Origin: a virus
Strand: one strand, 5' to 3'
Length of the DNA: 47,197 nucleotides
IMG/VR virus record: IMGVR_UViG_3300021959_000075
Span: 1 to 47,197 of that record
Positions within the stretch are counted from its first letter, which is position 1, and each line of letters begins with the position of its first letter. Shown piece by piece: positions 1 to 8,679 of this stretch. The translations under genes and the position numbers were made by a program. The notes under the pieces are model-generated. The model was not told the origin of the DNA. It searched no databases and saw only the letters and a list, made by a program, of their open reading frames with translations.

Positions 1-2077
1 GAAATTCTAAAGGTGCCGTTGTTTTCATAGGCAACCACATAGTACTATAAACCTCAAATTCTGAAGTTGTAGAATTATATCGCATCATTCCAGCTGAAGG
101 AGAAGAAGGTCTTTGTGCTGTTGTGCCAGAAGGGACTTTCAGCGATCCTGTTCCGGACATGGTAATATCTCCAGAAGTATCAATCCTCATGCGTTCATTT
201 GAATTACCGTTAGTATGAAATGCAAGATCATTGTTTGTTAGAGTGGCAATTCCTAGTGTAGATTGACTGTCATCCCAAACAAAACCTATATCTCTTGCTG
301 TTCTTTGGGAACTAAATGCAGCTAGTGTTTTATCAGAAGAATTAGGAGCACCTACATCAACATGAAATTTATGGTCAGGATTATTCGTACCAATTCCAAC
401 ATTACCATTAGTTATATTTACTTCATCATTAAAAGAACCACCACCACTTGCACTACCTAAAGTAAGTCTTGTGTTTGCATAATTGCCACCATCAAACTCT
501 GAATAAATACGCCCTGCATTAAATGTTTGATTGTTTCCAGTACCTTCATTAGACCAAAACTCTAAACCTGTTTTATAAGTGCCTGCAGTGCTTGGTGTAT
601 TTTTTAGTTTTAATAATGTGCTATCAGCATTGCCCGTATTATTAATTTCTACAGTAGTTCCATCAAAGGTAAAATTAGATTCACCCTCTAAGGTATTTGC
701 TGTACCACTACCAGTTATGATTCTGTTATTAGCGTTGTTGTTGATGGTTGTACCATTTACTGTGGCAAATGATATCGTACCATTTCCATCAGTTGTAATA
801 AATTGTCCTGAGCTACCATCTGATAAATTTAATTGGGCAACACTGACTGTATTTGAACCTGGTTCATTAATTGTTGTTTGTGCAAATGACATCACCTCTA
901 TTTCAGCACTGTTTGCTGGAGCTGCGTCAAATGTTAATGTTGTACCATTGACAATATATGAATCTTTTTGTTGATATACACCGTCCATAAAGACCTGTGT
1001 ATTATTTTCGTGTCCTGGTGCACCACTTAATGTAAATGCAGTTGTACTTCCATCACCTGTTAAACTTGTATATAATGTACTATTACCTGCAACACTTGAA
1101 AGAATATGTTGTACTACAATTCTTCTACCACTAACAGGTGCTGTTGTAAATGTAAGTGTTGTTCCACTTGCTACATAATCACCTTTGTTTTGATAGATGC
1201 CTTCTATGAATACAATTAAATTATCTTCACTTGCGACTGTACTTGAAAGCGTGAATGCTGTGGTTGAACCATTACCTGTGAAGTTATTTGTTTCCATTGC
1301 AGAAGCACCACCACTTCCTGCGATTGCTCCCCACTCTGTTGTATAACCTTCAAATTGTCCATCAGTACTATTATATCTGAAATAACCAGCTGCTGGAGAA
1401 CTTGGTCTTTGTCCAGTTGTACCTACTGGCATGTGTATGCCATCAGTTGCTGAACCAAGATCTAATGAAACATCAGGAGAAGCATTTAAGATACCTACTC
1501 TATTATTTGTTCCATCAACTACTAATGTATTTGAATCTACATTGATACCTTTATTAAAATCAAATTCATCATTTGTTTCGTCCCAAAGTATTGAAGCACT
1601 TGCTCCGTCTACAATTAAACCTGATCCACCTGAGTTAGATTCTGTTTGTCCTTTACCAATTGTAATTGTTTTATCAGCAACATCTAAATCTGTTACATTA
1701 TAAGAGTTAATATCTCCTGTAATTGTTAAATCACCCGTAACTGTTAAGTCGGCAAAAGTAACATTGTCTGTTGTTGCAACAGCTTGTCCAATTGATATTG
1801 CACCTGAAGAGTATGTGACTCCAGTTCCACCACTTAGGCGTGAATCAACTCTTGCGTTTGTAAAATATAAATTAGAAGAACCTTCAGTAACATTATCGGT
1901 ATCTATTGAGGATAAACTTGATGTTGGCAAAGTAAAGCCACTATGTAACATAGCAGTTGTAATTACATTATCTGCAACGTGATCACTACTAATATAGTCA
2001 TTAGGAATCTTACCAGTATTTAATTGGCCACTACTGTTTACTAATGTTGATAATCTTCTGTTAAGTGTAAAAGCCAT
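1..2077 (-). CDS. Tail fibre protein, repeat-built (C-terminus cut by window edge)
   Basis: Reading from the ATG at 2077, the frame stays open to base 1, giving 692 residues of a longer protein. The N-terminus (MAFTLNRRLSTLVNSSGQL) is followed by fibre segments such as TVTGDLTITGDINSYNVTDL. Two copies of a roughly 60-residue module lie near the middle (GNGSTTAFTL ... GIYQNKGDYV and GDGSTTAFTL ... GVYQQKDSYI). Later come motifs common in marine phage fibres (NVGIGTNNPDHKFHVDVG, GTTAQRPSSPSAGMIRYN, the latter in two related copies). The module is shared with the 1259-residue fibre at 10872-14651. The role is inferred to be a distal or side tail fibre. No S74 chaperone is visible within the window, but the C-terminus lies outside. 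The start overlaps the stop of the upstream gene (TAATG), so translation is probably coupled. Confidence 0.85.
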   Translation of the reverse strand, partial: MAFTLNRRLSTLVNSSGQLNTGKIPNDYISSDHVADNVITTAMLHSGFTLPTSSLSSIDTDNVTEGSSNLYFTNARVDSRLSGGTGVTYSSGAISIGQAVATTDNVTFADLTVTGDLTITGDINSYNVTDLDVADKTITIGKGQTESNSGGSGLIVDGASASILWDETNDEFDFNKGINVDSNTLVVDGTNNRVGILNASPDVSLDLGSATDGIHMPVGTTGQRPSSPAAGYFRYNSTDGQFEGYTTEWGAIAGSGGASAMETNNFTGNGSTTAFTLSSTVASEDNLIVFIEGIYQNKGDYVASGTTLTFTTAPVSGRRIVVQHILSSVAGNSTLYTSLTGDGSTTAFTLSGAPGHENNTQVFMDGVYQQKDSYIVNGTTLTFDAAPANSAEIEVMSFAQTTINEPGSNTVSVAQLNLSDGSSGQFITTDGNGTISFATVNGTTINNNANNRIITGSGTANTLEGESNFTFDGTTVEINNTGNADSTLLKLKNTPSTAGTYKTGLEFWSNEGTGNNQTFNAGRIYSEFDGGNYANTRLTLGSASGGGSFNDEVNITNGNVGIGTNNPDHKFHVDVGAPNSSDKTLAAFSSQRTARDIGFVWDDSQSTLGIATLTNNDLAFHTNGNSNERMRIDTSGDITMSGTGSLKVPSGTTAQRPSSPSAGMMRYNSTTSEFEVYSTMWLPMKTTAPLEF

Positions 2078-2394
2078 TAGCTAACCTCATCCCATTGTTT
2101 ATCTGTTTCGTTCCAATTGTACATCTTGCCATCATCAGGATGTGCAGTGGGTGCTTCCCACAGGCAAGTATCTTCGTCTAATGTCCATGATGGGTATGGT
2201 TGTGGTGGAATGAAAGCATCCCTAGTTGAATCATAAGAAAAACCTATGCCTGCATAATTTTTTCTTATTGAGCCATCTATTTTAGTTTCTAACCAAGAGC
2301 CTGCTGTATCATCATAAAAGTTATCAAAGAAACTTTTTTCTGCTGTTATTACAGTTACTACTTTTGCATCTACTATTTTTGCATAATATCCCAT
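2077..2394 (-). CDS. Conserved marine-phage hypothetical protein, fibre-linked
   Basis: A 105-residue protein with no recognised catalytic motif. It opens MGYYAKIVDAKVVTVITAE and is rich in Trp, Tyr and Asp toward the end (YPSWTLDEDTCLWEAP, DGKMYNWNETDKQWDE). I recognise this pattern as a small protein often found beside fibre genes in marine T4-like phages. Its function is not established to my knowledge; a fibre-associated or assembly-helper role is inference from position only. A start at 2394 is supported by AGAGGAAC just upstream. It lies between the Gly-rich gene and the long fibre, with its stop overlapping the fibre start, so it belongs to the transcription unit headed by the late promoter at 3590-3597. 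Confidence 0.8.
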   Translation of the reverse strand: MGYYAKIVDAKVVTVITAEKSFFDNFYDDTAGSWLETKIDGSIRKNYAGIGFSYDSTRDAFIPPQPYPSWTLDEDTCLWEAPTAHPDDGKMYNWNETDKQWDEVS

Positions 2395-2403
2395 ATGTTC
2401 CTC

Positions 2404-3567
2404 TTATGTTGCGTATCTAAAAATTACTACGCCTGATCCACCAGCACCGCCAGTGTAATTCTGTGCACCACCACCGCCACCGCCTGTGTTAGCTGTTCCA
2501 GCTACCGCATCATTATTATTACCATCTGAACCAGCACCACCACCACCAGCACCACCAGCACCTTTAGTCCCACCATATGCACCACCACCTCCGCCACCTG
2601 CGTAAGTTGTTCCGTCTAACCATTGTTTTCCTGCACCGCCTGCACTTCCATTTGCGTTAGTACCAGCAGTACCCTCTGCTGATTTTCCGCCACCACCTGC
2701 ACCACCATAAGTTCCGCCGTTACCACCCAAATTGCCTTGTCCAGAAGTAGCATCACCCACATTATTGCTTTGACCACCAGATGCCATGTATCCAGATGCA
2801 CCGCCACTTGATCCTCCTGCCAGACCCTTACCAAGATTGTTGTAACCCCCTCCGCCACCACCGCCAACTGCTGTAGTTAAAGATAATCCAGAAACTGATG
2901 AAACACCGCCATTCGTTCCGTCAGCTCCTAGCGCTCCACCTGCACCACCTGCGCCAACGACTACAGTATGGTTTCCGCTAATTGTTTGACCTGTGTATTC
3001 AAGCATTCCACCTGCGCCACCGCCACCTGAATAATATCTACCACCACCACCGCCACCACCTGCAACAATTAAAATATCTACACTAGACTTAGCAACTGGT
3101 GCGGTAATTGTGCCACTAGATGTGAAAGTGTGGTATGTATAACCGCCAGCCGTTGTTACTGTACCGCCTGTTACTGGAAAATTTCCTATATTTGTTGATC
3201 CTGACCCAAGATTAGTCCACTGATTATCATTATTTGTAGCCCCTGTACAGCACCAAAGATTGCCAGTGCTTTTATTTAGCCATAGAGTTCCTACGCCTGT
3301 TGAGGGGTTAGTATTAGCTGCAGGATTAGATGTTGCTACTGTTACATCTGTTAGACTGACAAAAGAACTTGCTGCATCTGCAAACGCTAAAGTTCCGCTT
3401 CCATTTGTCTTTAAGAATTGACCATCAGAACCATCAGAAACAGCAAGAGCAGGTATTCCAACCGCATTATCTGCTATAAGAGCAGAAGTTATAGCATCAT
3501 CCGCAATCGCTGAAGTAGTTACGGCATCATCCGCTATAACTCTTGATGTGATTTTAGTATTTGCCAT
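2404..3567 (-). CDS. Glycine-rich putative tail-fibre adhesin
   Basis: A 387-residue protein in three parts. Residues 1-65 carry fibre-type repeats (RVIADDAVTTSAIADDAITS, then DGQFLKTNGSGTLAFA). A middle beta segment includes GTLWLNKSTGNLWCCTG. From about residue 145 there is a domain beginning YTYHTFTSSGTITAP and SVDILIVAGGGGGGG, followed by about 200 residues dominated by GGGGAGG-type blocks. Gly-rich blocks of this kind form polyglycine-II sandwiches in the gp38 adhesins of T-even-like phages; assigning that fold here is inference. The long runs of GGT/GGA codons make the DNA low in complexity (for example 2440-2720 and 3000-3065), a likely site of recombination or slippage. A late promoter box sits 23 bases upstream of the start, and CAGGAA serves as ribosome binding site. 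Confidence 0.82.
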   Translation of the reverse strand: MANTKITSRVIADDAVTTSAIADDAITSALIADNAVGIPALAVSDGSDGQFLKTNGSGTLAFADAASSFVSLTDVTVATSNPAANTNPSTGVGTLWLNKSTGNLWCCTGATNNDNQWTNLGSGSTNIGNFPVTGGTVTTAGGYTYHTFTSSGTITAPVAKSSVDILIVAGGGGGGGRYYSGGGGAGGMLEYTGQTISGNHTVVVGAGGAGGALGADGTNGGVSSVSGLSLTTAVGGGGGGGYNNLGKGLAGGSSGGASGYMASGGQSNNVGDATSGQGNLGGNGGTYGGAGGGGKSAEGTAGTNANGSAGGAGKQWLDGTTYAGGGGGGAYGGTKGAGGAGGGGAGSDGNNNDAVAGTANTGGGGGGAQNYTGGAGGSGVVIFRYAT

Positions 3568-3589
3568 TAATAATTCCTGTTATATTATC

Positions 3590-3597
3590 TATTTATA
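3590..3597 (-). promoter_or_regulatory. T4-type late promoter box (Gly-rich/fibre unit)
   Basis: TATAAATA on the minus strand in the 32-base gap between 3567 and 3600. A 16-base stretch around it (3589-3604) is identical to 7579-7594. Predicted leader about 17 bases. Confidence 0.72.
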
Positions 3598-3599
3598 CA

Positions 3600-4697
3600 T
3601 TATCTTGCAGTTGTTGGCACACCACCAGCAACAAATGGATTTTCTGCCCAAGCCATATAAATTATTGTTGCTCCAGATGCATTATGATCTGCATCTGTGT
3701 TTCTCATTTTAAAACCATTTGAATAAAAATCTATATAATTTCTTGTAGTGTTGTCTGCGTTTGTTAAATTTTGAAACATTCTATGTTTTACTACATTATT
3801 TGTATCTCGTTTATTATCAATATTTACCCAGTTACCGCTTGTATCTGTTCTTTTCATTATTACATAAGCAGGTTTAAAGCCTGTATAGACGAACGGACCA
3901 TCGTCACTATTATTACCGACATACTTTCCAAATTTACTATACCCTTTTACCTCTGTCCAACAGAAAGCTAAATACTTATCTGCTCCTAATGGTCTAAAAA
4001 CACTATTGTGGTCTTTGCAGTATACTTGAGTTGTATCTGGTTCTGCAGATAAAAAAGCAGTGCCAGTATCGCCAGCGCCATCAGTGTGTGGATATACAGT
4101 ATGGGTATAACCTAGTGCTGAGTGATACATTACCCAATCATATGCATTACGAGATTTAATCATTACAACATCAGGCTTAACGCCTAATCCATGATAAAAG
4201 CTTCCATATGATGTAGCTCCTTGATATAGACACATTGAAAATCCTGCAGTAGAATTAACTTGATGCTTTGTAGACATTTGCATATTGTTTGTAGTTTGTG
4301 TGCCATTTGGAGTTGTGGTATAAGTTCCACCGTTTGCTTTCCACTGCCAAGCTACATAATTATTACTCGCAGCATTTATCCATAGATGTACATAAACATT
4401 TGTAGAAGAAGCTCCTCTAAAACCATTAGTATTAAAACTTTGTATTGTACTTTGTCCACTATCTACACCTTCAGCATCATCACCATATGCAGTATTGAGG
4501 TATAGATTATAATTGCTTCCTCTCATTGAATCATGAACAACAACACCGTAACTACCATTAGTTCTATTTTTTATCCAAACAAGGTCAGGTTTTAAGTCAC
4601 TAGGTCCATCATTAACTATGTCTTGGTTTGGTCCTGTTCCCGTATAAGCAACAGCTTGAAAATGTGCGCTTGGGTCTAGTATATCTGAATATGCCAT
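3600..4697 (-). CDS. Receptor-type fibre protein, cassette copy B
   Basis: A 365-residue protein whose ends and core motifs match the 362-residue protein at 7590-8678: DPSAHFQ near the N-terminus, SDLKPDLVWIKNR, AWQWKANGGT, HGLGVKPDVVMIKSR, GPFVYTGFKPAYVIMKR and a shared ending ENPFVAGGVPTTAR. The repeated KPDhVhIKxR motif suggests internally related beta-domain halves. Proteins with these motifs occur beside LamG/SPRY proteins in marine phages; a role in binding the cell surface is inferred from that context and not shown. It is the last gene of cassette B, one base from the LamG/SPRY gene upstream (stop at 4699, start at 4697). Confidence 0.8.
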   Translation of the reverse strand: MAYSDILDPSAHFQAVAYTGTGPNQDIVNDGPSDLKPDLVWIKNRTNGSYGVVVHDSMRGSNYNLYLNTAYGDDAEGVDSGQSTIQSFNTNGFRGASSTNVYVHLWINAASNNYVAWQWKANGGTYTTTPNGTQTTNNMQMSTKHQVNSTAGFSMCLYQGATSYGSFYHGLGVKPDVVMIKSRNAYDWVMYHSALGYTHTVYPHTDGAGDTGTAFLSAEPDTTQVYCKDHNSVFRPLGADKYLAFCWTEVKGYSKFGKYVGNNSDDGPFVYTGFKPAYVIMKRTDTSGNWVNIDNKRDTNNVVKHRMFQNLTNADNTTRNYIDFYSNGFKMRNTDADHNASGATIIYMAWAENPFVAGGVPTTAR

Positions 4698-4698
4698 A

Positions 4699-6162
4699 TT
4701 ATCCGAACTCCTCTAAATTCTTTGTACATAATGCGTAGTACCCGCTTGGTGGTGTGTATTCAAAAGCTCCGTAGCCGTTTTCGTCTGATGCTGCACTGCT
4801 AGGTGTATGTGCTGTATAACCCCCAAAATTAAATGTTGTTTTCATTCCTTGGAAAACGGAAACAGAAGGTACAATAAAATCCGTCCAAGGGTTAGTTTGT
4901 GTAGTACTTAAAGTTGCAGCCGCTGTTCCCCCCGTTGTTGTTGGATCAGAGCTATTTCCCCAAGTACCATTTTTACCAAAATAAAAGTAACCATTGTCAG
5001 CATCTAAAGCAAACATAATTACATCATTAGAACTATTAGCTAAATGACCAGTTCCATTTTGCCAAGTTCCATTATAAACTTGTCCATTATAACTATACAA
5101 TCCCATTGAAGTCCAAGCAGCAACATTACCTAAGTAATATCCACCTGCTCTATGAGGAATATAAGGGTCGTCGACTGCAGCTACACCCCAAAATACATTA
5201 TCACTATCAGAAGACATATGCTCAGCTTCCCAGTACCACTTACCAGACTTAGCACCCATAGTAGCATTCATTGAGCACCAACCCGAACCACCGTCAGTTG
5301 TAACTTTACTACCACCTTCTTGATTTCTAATATTCCCATTAGTTCTGGAATTGTTATTTAGAGTACAAAAATTATTAGTAGGTGTGTCTGTAGCTTGGTC
5401 GGCTGCTGAAAGATTATATTTGTCAAAATTGCCTTGACTTGTACCAGTTTTTACCGCTCCTACATTAGATGAATCATCAAAGTTCATATGAAAACCAGCA
5501 GTTCCTAGTGAAAGACTACTTACATCTTTAGGTTTCCATATATTGCTATCATTATCAAACTCACCAAAAGATGTTGGGGTTAATGCAGAACCATCTACTA
5601 GTACACATTCTGCAATATAACCATTAAAACCATATCCTGTGTTTGCTACTTTACCACCTATAGAGAATTTGCCACCACTATCGCCAACTCTTGTAGATAC
5701 ATTTTGGTTTAAAGTAGCATTAAAAGTAATTGTTTGCTGTACTCCATTTACATAGATTTTTGTTCTATCTGCTGCTGTACCATCTGTTGAATCAACTGCA
5801 AAAACAATATGATACCATGCTGAGGTATCACGAAAACTTTGATTAACTTGACCAATCCATTTTAAAGTATTACCTTCGTCCACATATATGAATATACGAT
5901 CATCTGGATAACTTGCATCATCTCTAAAATATATACCTGTTTTACCGTCTGAACCTGCAGAAAAGATATACTGAGCAACAGCTCCATTGTTTACTTCTGT
6001 TCTTTTGAGCCAACAGCTCCAAGTCCATGTTGTCTGAGTACCTGCAGGTCTACCTTCAGCCATAAGATATTCAGTATTATCAGTTTCAAACTTCAAAGAA
6101 TAGTCTACATCATAACTACCTGATGCAGCTGAATTGGTTCCTGCTAATGCCAATAAACTCAT
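4699..6162 (-). CDS. LamG + SPRY-domain lectin-like fibre protein, cassette copy B
   Basis: A 487-residue protein with two concanavalin-A-like domains. Residues about 20-215 look like a LamG/jelly-roll domain (YSLKFETDNTEYL, WSCWLKR, DTSAWYHIVFAVD, KIYVNGVQQT, then SFGEFDNDSNIWKP). Residues about 285-475 look like a SPRY domain (KSGKWYWEAEH, FWGVAAVDD, ALDADNGYFYFGKNGTWG) ending YGAFEYTPPSGYYALCTKN. Such domains bind glycans or proteins; as a fibre component it probably contacts the host envelope (inference). It is clearly paralogous to 8680-10107. Insertions and deletions separate the copies within the two domains, but the linker (SADQATDTPTNNF region) and the C-terminus are strongly conserved. 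Confidence 0.85.
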   Translation of the reverse strand: MSLLALAGTNSAASGSYDVDYSLKFETDNTEYLMAEGRPAGTQTTWTWSCWLKRTEVNNGAVAQYIFSAGSDGKTGIYFRDDASYPDDRIFIYVDEGNTLKWIGQVNQSFRDTSAWYHIVFAVDSTDGTAADRTKIYVNGVQQTITFNATLNQNVSTRVGDSGGKFSIGGKVANTGYGFNGYIAECVLVDGSALTPTSFGEFDNDSNIWKPKDVSSLSLGTAGFHMNFDDSSNVGAVKTGTSQGNFDKYNLSAADQATDTPTNNFCTLNNNSRTNGNIRNQEGGSKVTTDGGSGWCSMNATMGAKSGKWYWEAEHMSSDSDNVFWGVAAVDDPYIPHRAGGYYLGNVAAWTSMGLYSYNGQVYNGTWQNGTGHLANSSNDVIMFALDADNGYFYFGKNGTWGNSSDPTTTGGTAAATLSTTQTNPWTDFIVPSVSVFQGMKTTFNFGGYTAHTPSSAASDENGYGAFEYTPPSGYYALCTKNLEEFG

Positions 6163-6166
6163 GTTA

Positions 6167-6592
6167 TTAGCTCAGTACTAAGTTAAGATTTCTACCTATT
6201 TCTAACCATTTTGTACCATTGTATCTAAATGTAAATAAGTCACCATAACTTGCTGTGGTTGTTAATGTTGGTGCTGTATCTGCAGTGAATTCATATGCTG
6301 CATTCCAAGTCAATGTTCTTGATCCTGTTCCGTCTTGAATTACAAGTAAAGATATGTATTGTCCTGAACCTACTGCATTACTTGGAGCAGATAATGTTCT
6401 GTTACCACCAAGTGTTAATTTTGCTATAGGAATAGTTGCTACATCCCAGGTTACTGTCGCTTGATCAGTTAGTGTTCCTTCACTTCCTAATTTGACTTGG
6501 CATCCTGTAAGATCTAAAATATCTCCACTTGCTAATTCTTCGATTGCAGGTGTTCCACTTGTATCTACGATTAATGGGAATTGTGCTGCCAT
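6167..6592 (-). CDS. Small beta-rich fibre-associated protein, cassette copy B
   Basis: A 141-residue protein. The N-terminus MAAQFPLIVDTSGTPAIEE matches the pattern of the paralogue at 10109 (MADRHALIVDSSSQQIKE). The C-terminal half (TLSAPSNAVGSGQYISLLV, WNAAYEFTADTAPTLT, LFTFRYNGTKWLEIGR) is a beta domain found repeatedly in marine phage fibre loci. No enzyme motif is visible. It sits 4 bases after the short fibre protein and 4 bases before the LamG/SPRY gene, as in the other cassette. A structural role, possibly as an adaptor between fibre and lectin-like protein, is inferred from invariant gene order. Confidence 0.75.
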   Translation of the reverse strand: MAAQFPLIVDTSGTPAIEELASGDILDLTGCQVKLGSEGTLTDQATVTWDVATIPIAKLTLGGNRTLSAPSNAVGSGQYISLLVIQDGTGSRTLTWNAAYEFTADTAPTLTTTASYGDLFTFRYNGTKWLEIGRNLNLVLS

Positions 6593-6596
6593 GTTA

Positions 6597-6956
6597 TTAT
6601 ACTCCTACGTTTATATTTCCTGATCTGCCTGTTATAACGAGATTGTTTGTAGTAATTGCTACATTTGTAGTACCACCTCTTAAACCTACTGCTACAACTT
6701 CGCTGACAGAAGCGAATGATAATGTTCCACTACCATTTGTTTGTAAAAATTGACCACTTGTACCATCTGATACATTGATCTGTGTAATACCAATTGAGTT
6801 AGCTGATATGCTTGTATCGACAGTAGCAAATGATAAATTACCACTTCCGTCTGTCTTTAAAAACTGTCCAGTTGATCCATCAGAACTTGGGTATATTAAC
6901 CCATTGATACCAGAAGCGGTATCGATAAAACTCGCCGGTATCTTAGTTAATGCCAT
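6597..6956 (-). CDS. Short fibre protein, first gene of cassette copy B
   Basis: A 119-residue protein made almost wholly of fibre repeats: two copies of a DGSTGQFLKTDGSGNLSFA-type unit (second copy DGTSGQFLQTNGSGTLSFA) followed by a tail NLVITGRSGNINVGV. That tail matches the end of the 71-residue protein at 10623 (VVGRSANVSVGV), which identifies it as the counterpart in cassette A. The first 60 residues have no counterpart there. The same QFLKTNGSGTL unit recurs in the Gly-rich protein and long fibres. The function is presumably a trimeric fibre segment. Confidence 0.75.
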   Translation of the reverse strand: MALTKIPASFIDTASGINGLIYPSSDGSTGQFLKTDGSGNLSFATVDTSISANSIGITQINVSDGTSGQFLQTNGSGTLSFASVSEVVAVGLRGGTTNVAITTNNLVITGRSGNINVGV

Positions 6957-6957
6957 A

Positions 6958-7560
6958 TTAACTTACCTCTGGTAATTCACCTAATGGTCTTACTGGTGGT
7001 GTCGCGTCGTTATATACATAAAGTGCTATTAAAGCATCCATATCAGATGCATCATTAATCGCTGTACACATAGTGTTTGCTTTTGTTCTGACTGCTGCTC
7101 TTGATGTTGTAATAGAGCCTGGTACTGCTGTGCCACCCTCTGCTGCTCTTACGACCATCCAATCGGTTGGTTGTAATGAACCAGCTGCTTGTGAATTAAT
7201 AACTTGTTTATGGTTATATTTTAATCCTCTTGTTGCAACTGTGCCTTCAACATTATTAGCATCTGCTGCTTCATCATCAGCTGTAAATAAAGTATCATCT
7301 AAATTTTTAGCTGTTGCTGTACCATAAGATGCTGTGACTGTTCCACTTGCAAATGCAAATGATTGATTGGTATTAATGTAATACTCTTGATTTTTTAAGT
7401 TTGTGTTATCAATAACAACTTCATAGATGCCAATGGCTTCTAACTCTGAACTTGACCAAAGACTAAAGATATTAGCAGGATATTGATTATCCCCTAATGT
7501 CAAAGCTTTAGGTCGTGTAAAGACCTTTGTTACTGTGTTATCTTCTACTAATGCCCACAT
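6958..7560 (-). CDS. Conserved marine-phage fibre-locus protein
   Basis: A 200-residue protein beginning MWALVEDNTVTKVFTRPKAL. The first half (GDNQYPANIFSLWSSSELEA, YYINTNQSFAF) is a compact domain often seen in marine phage tail loci. The second half contains AGSLQPTDWMVVRAAEG and SRAAVRTKANTMCTAI, a helical segment also found at the ends of fibre-assembly proteins. No firm function can be given; tail-fibre assembly or attachment are possible. It heads a transcription unit: late promoter box 7580-7587, AGGAG ribosome site, then this gene and cassette B. There is no equivalent gene in front of cassette A. Confidence 0.75.
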   Translation of the reverse strand: MWALVEDNTVTKVFTRPKALTLGDNQYPANIFSLWSSSELEAIGIYEVVIDNTNLKNQEYYINTNQSFAFASGTVTASYGTATAKNLDDTLFTADDEAADANNVEGTVATRGLKYNHKQVINSQAAGSLQPTDWMVVRAAEGGTAVPGSITTSRAAVRTKANTMCTAINDASDMDALIALYVYNDATPPVRPLGELPEVS

Positions 7561-7579
7561 ATTTTTTCTCCTGTTATTC

Positions 7580-7587
7580 TATTTATA
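7580..7587 (-). promoter_or_regulatory. T4-type late promoter box (200-residue gene + cassette B)
   Basis: TATAAATA on the minus strand in the 29-base gap between 7560 and 7590, followed by CAGGAG and the ATG. Confidence 0.72.
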
Positions 7588-7589
7588 CA

Positions 7590-8678
7590 TTATCGTGCGG
7601 TGGTTGGCACTCCTGTTGATGTTACTAATGGATTTTCTGCAAAGGCCATGTAGATGTAAGTATCGCCTGCATCATTTATTTCATCAGAGCCACCATCTTT
7701 TACTTTAAAGCCGTTTGATAACATATTTATACGAACCTCTGAACTGTTGGCACTACCTTGACCTCTTTTACCTTCTGCATAATCTCTGTTTGCATACAAA
7801 CTTTGTGGTCCACCTGTTGGGTTGTAACCTAATCTCTTGTTGTCAAACATAGCCCAACTTGAATAGGTTGTACCAGCATCAACTCTTTTTATCATTACAA
7901 AAGCAGGCTTAAATCCTAAATATATGAATGGGCCATCTGCATTTGAATTTCCGATATACGAACCAAAATGGCTGTAGCCTTGTTTTTCTGCCCAACACCA
8001 AGCAACAAATGGATAGTTACCATTTACAGACCAATCAGTGCTAACAGAAAATACACTCGAGGTTGCAGCTGAGTTCATTAAAGTTGTGCCAGTTGTATTA
8101 TAAGCACTTGTGCTATTTACTATTATCATTCCTGTACCATTATTTATGGCATGATGATTCAATCTCCAACTTTCAGCTCTTGTTCTATTTCTAATAAGGA
8201 TAACACCTGGTTTTGCTCCTAGGCCATGTCCAACAGTTTGGTTATTAGAAGTATTACCTGTGTAAGTAACAATACTAAAACCTGCATCTGTATTAGCTTG
8301 TACTGTTGAGGTTATATCGCCATCCGTATTACTAGCTGTCGTACCCCCATTGGCTTTCCATTGCCATCCGACAAAAGTTGCTGCATTGAGATTGGCTGTT
8401 CCATTACTGCCCAAAGTAAAACCATCTGTGTTAAATGCAGTTACTCCACTTACAGTTTCTTCTGCCGCGTCTAAGTTTGAATATATTTGTTTGGTTGCAC
8501 CCCTGCTTGAATCAACTAAAGCATGGTGTGAAGTATCACTTCTTTTTTTAGTCCAAACCAAATCAGGTTTTAAATCACTATTGCCATCATTTGTAACAGC
8601 TAAAGTTCCACTATTTCCAGTATATAAAGCAGTCTGAAAATGCGCTGATGGGTCGTCTATATTTGTATATGCTGCCAT
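7590..8678 (-). CDS. Receptor-type fibre protein, cassette copy A
   Basis: A 362-residue paralogue of 3600-4697. It has the same framework: DPSAHFQ, SDLKPDLVWTKKR, GWQWKANGGT, GHGLGAKPGVILIRNR, FGSYIGNSNADGPFIYLGFK and the C-terminal YIYMAFAENPLV with PTTAR. The segments between these anchors differ much more than the anchors, as expected for exposed loops that contact different receptors (inference). It is the last gene of cassette A, with its start one base from the stop of the LamG/SPRY gene. A 16-base stretch that includes its stop region and the following late promoter is also found after copy B. Confidence 0.8.
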   Translation of the reverse strand: MAAYTNIDDPSAHFQTALYTGNSGTLAVTNDGNSDLKPDLVWTKKRSDTSHHALVDSSRGATKQIYSNLDAAEETVSGVTAFNTDGFTLGSNGTANLNAATFVGWQWKANGGTTASNTDGDITSTVQANTDAGFSIVTYTGNTSNNQTVGHGLGAKPGVILIRNRTRAESWRLNHHAINNGTGMIIVNSTSAYNTTGTTLMNSAATSSVFSVSTDWSVNGNYPFVAWCWAEKQGYSHFGSYIGNSNADGPFIYLGFKPAFVMIKRVDAGTTYSSWAMFDNKRLGYNPTGGPQSLYANRDYAEGKRGQGSANSSEVRINMLSNGFKVKDGGSDEINDAGDTYIYMAFAENPLVTSTGVPTTAR

Positions 8679-8679
8679 A

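Noticed and set aside
2440-3065. CRISPR-like or tandem-repeat array suggested by regular CCACCACC spacing
   Set aside because: The periodicity is of glycine codons within a continuous reading frame; there are no fixed-length spacers.
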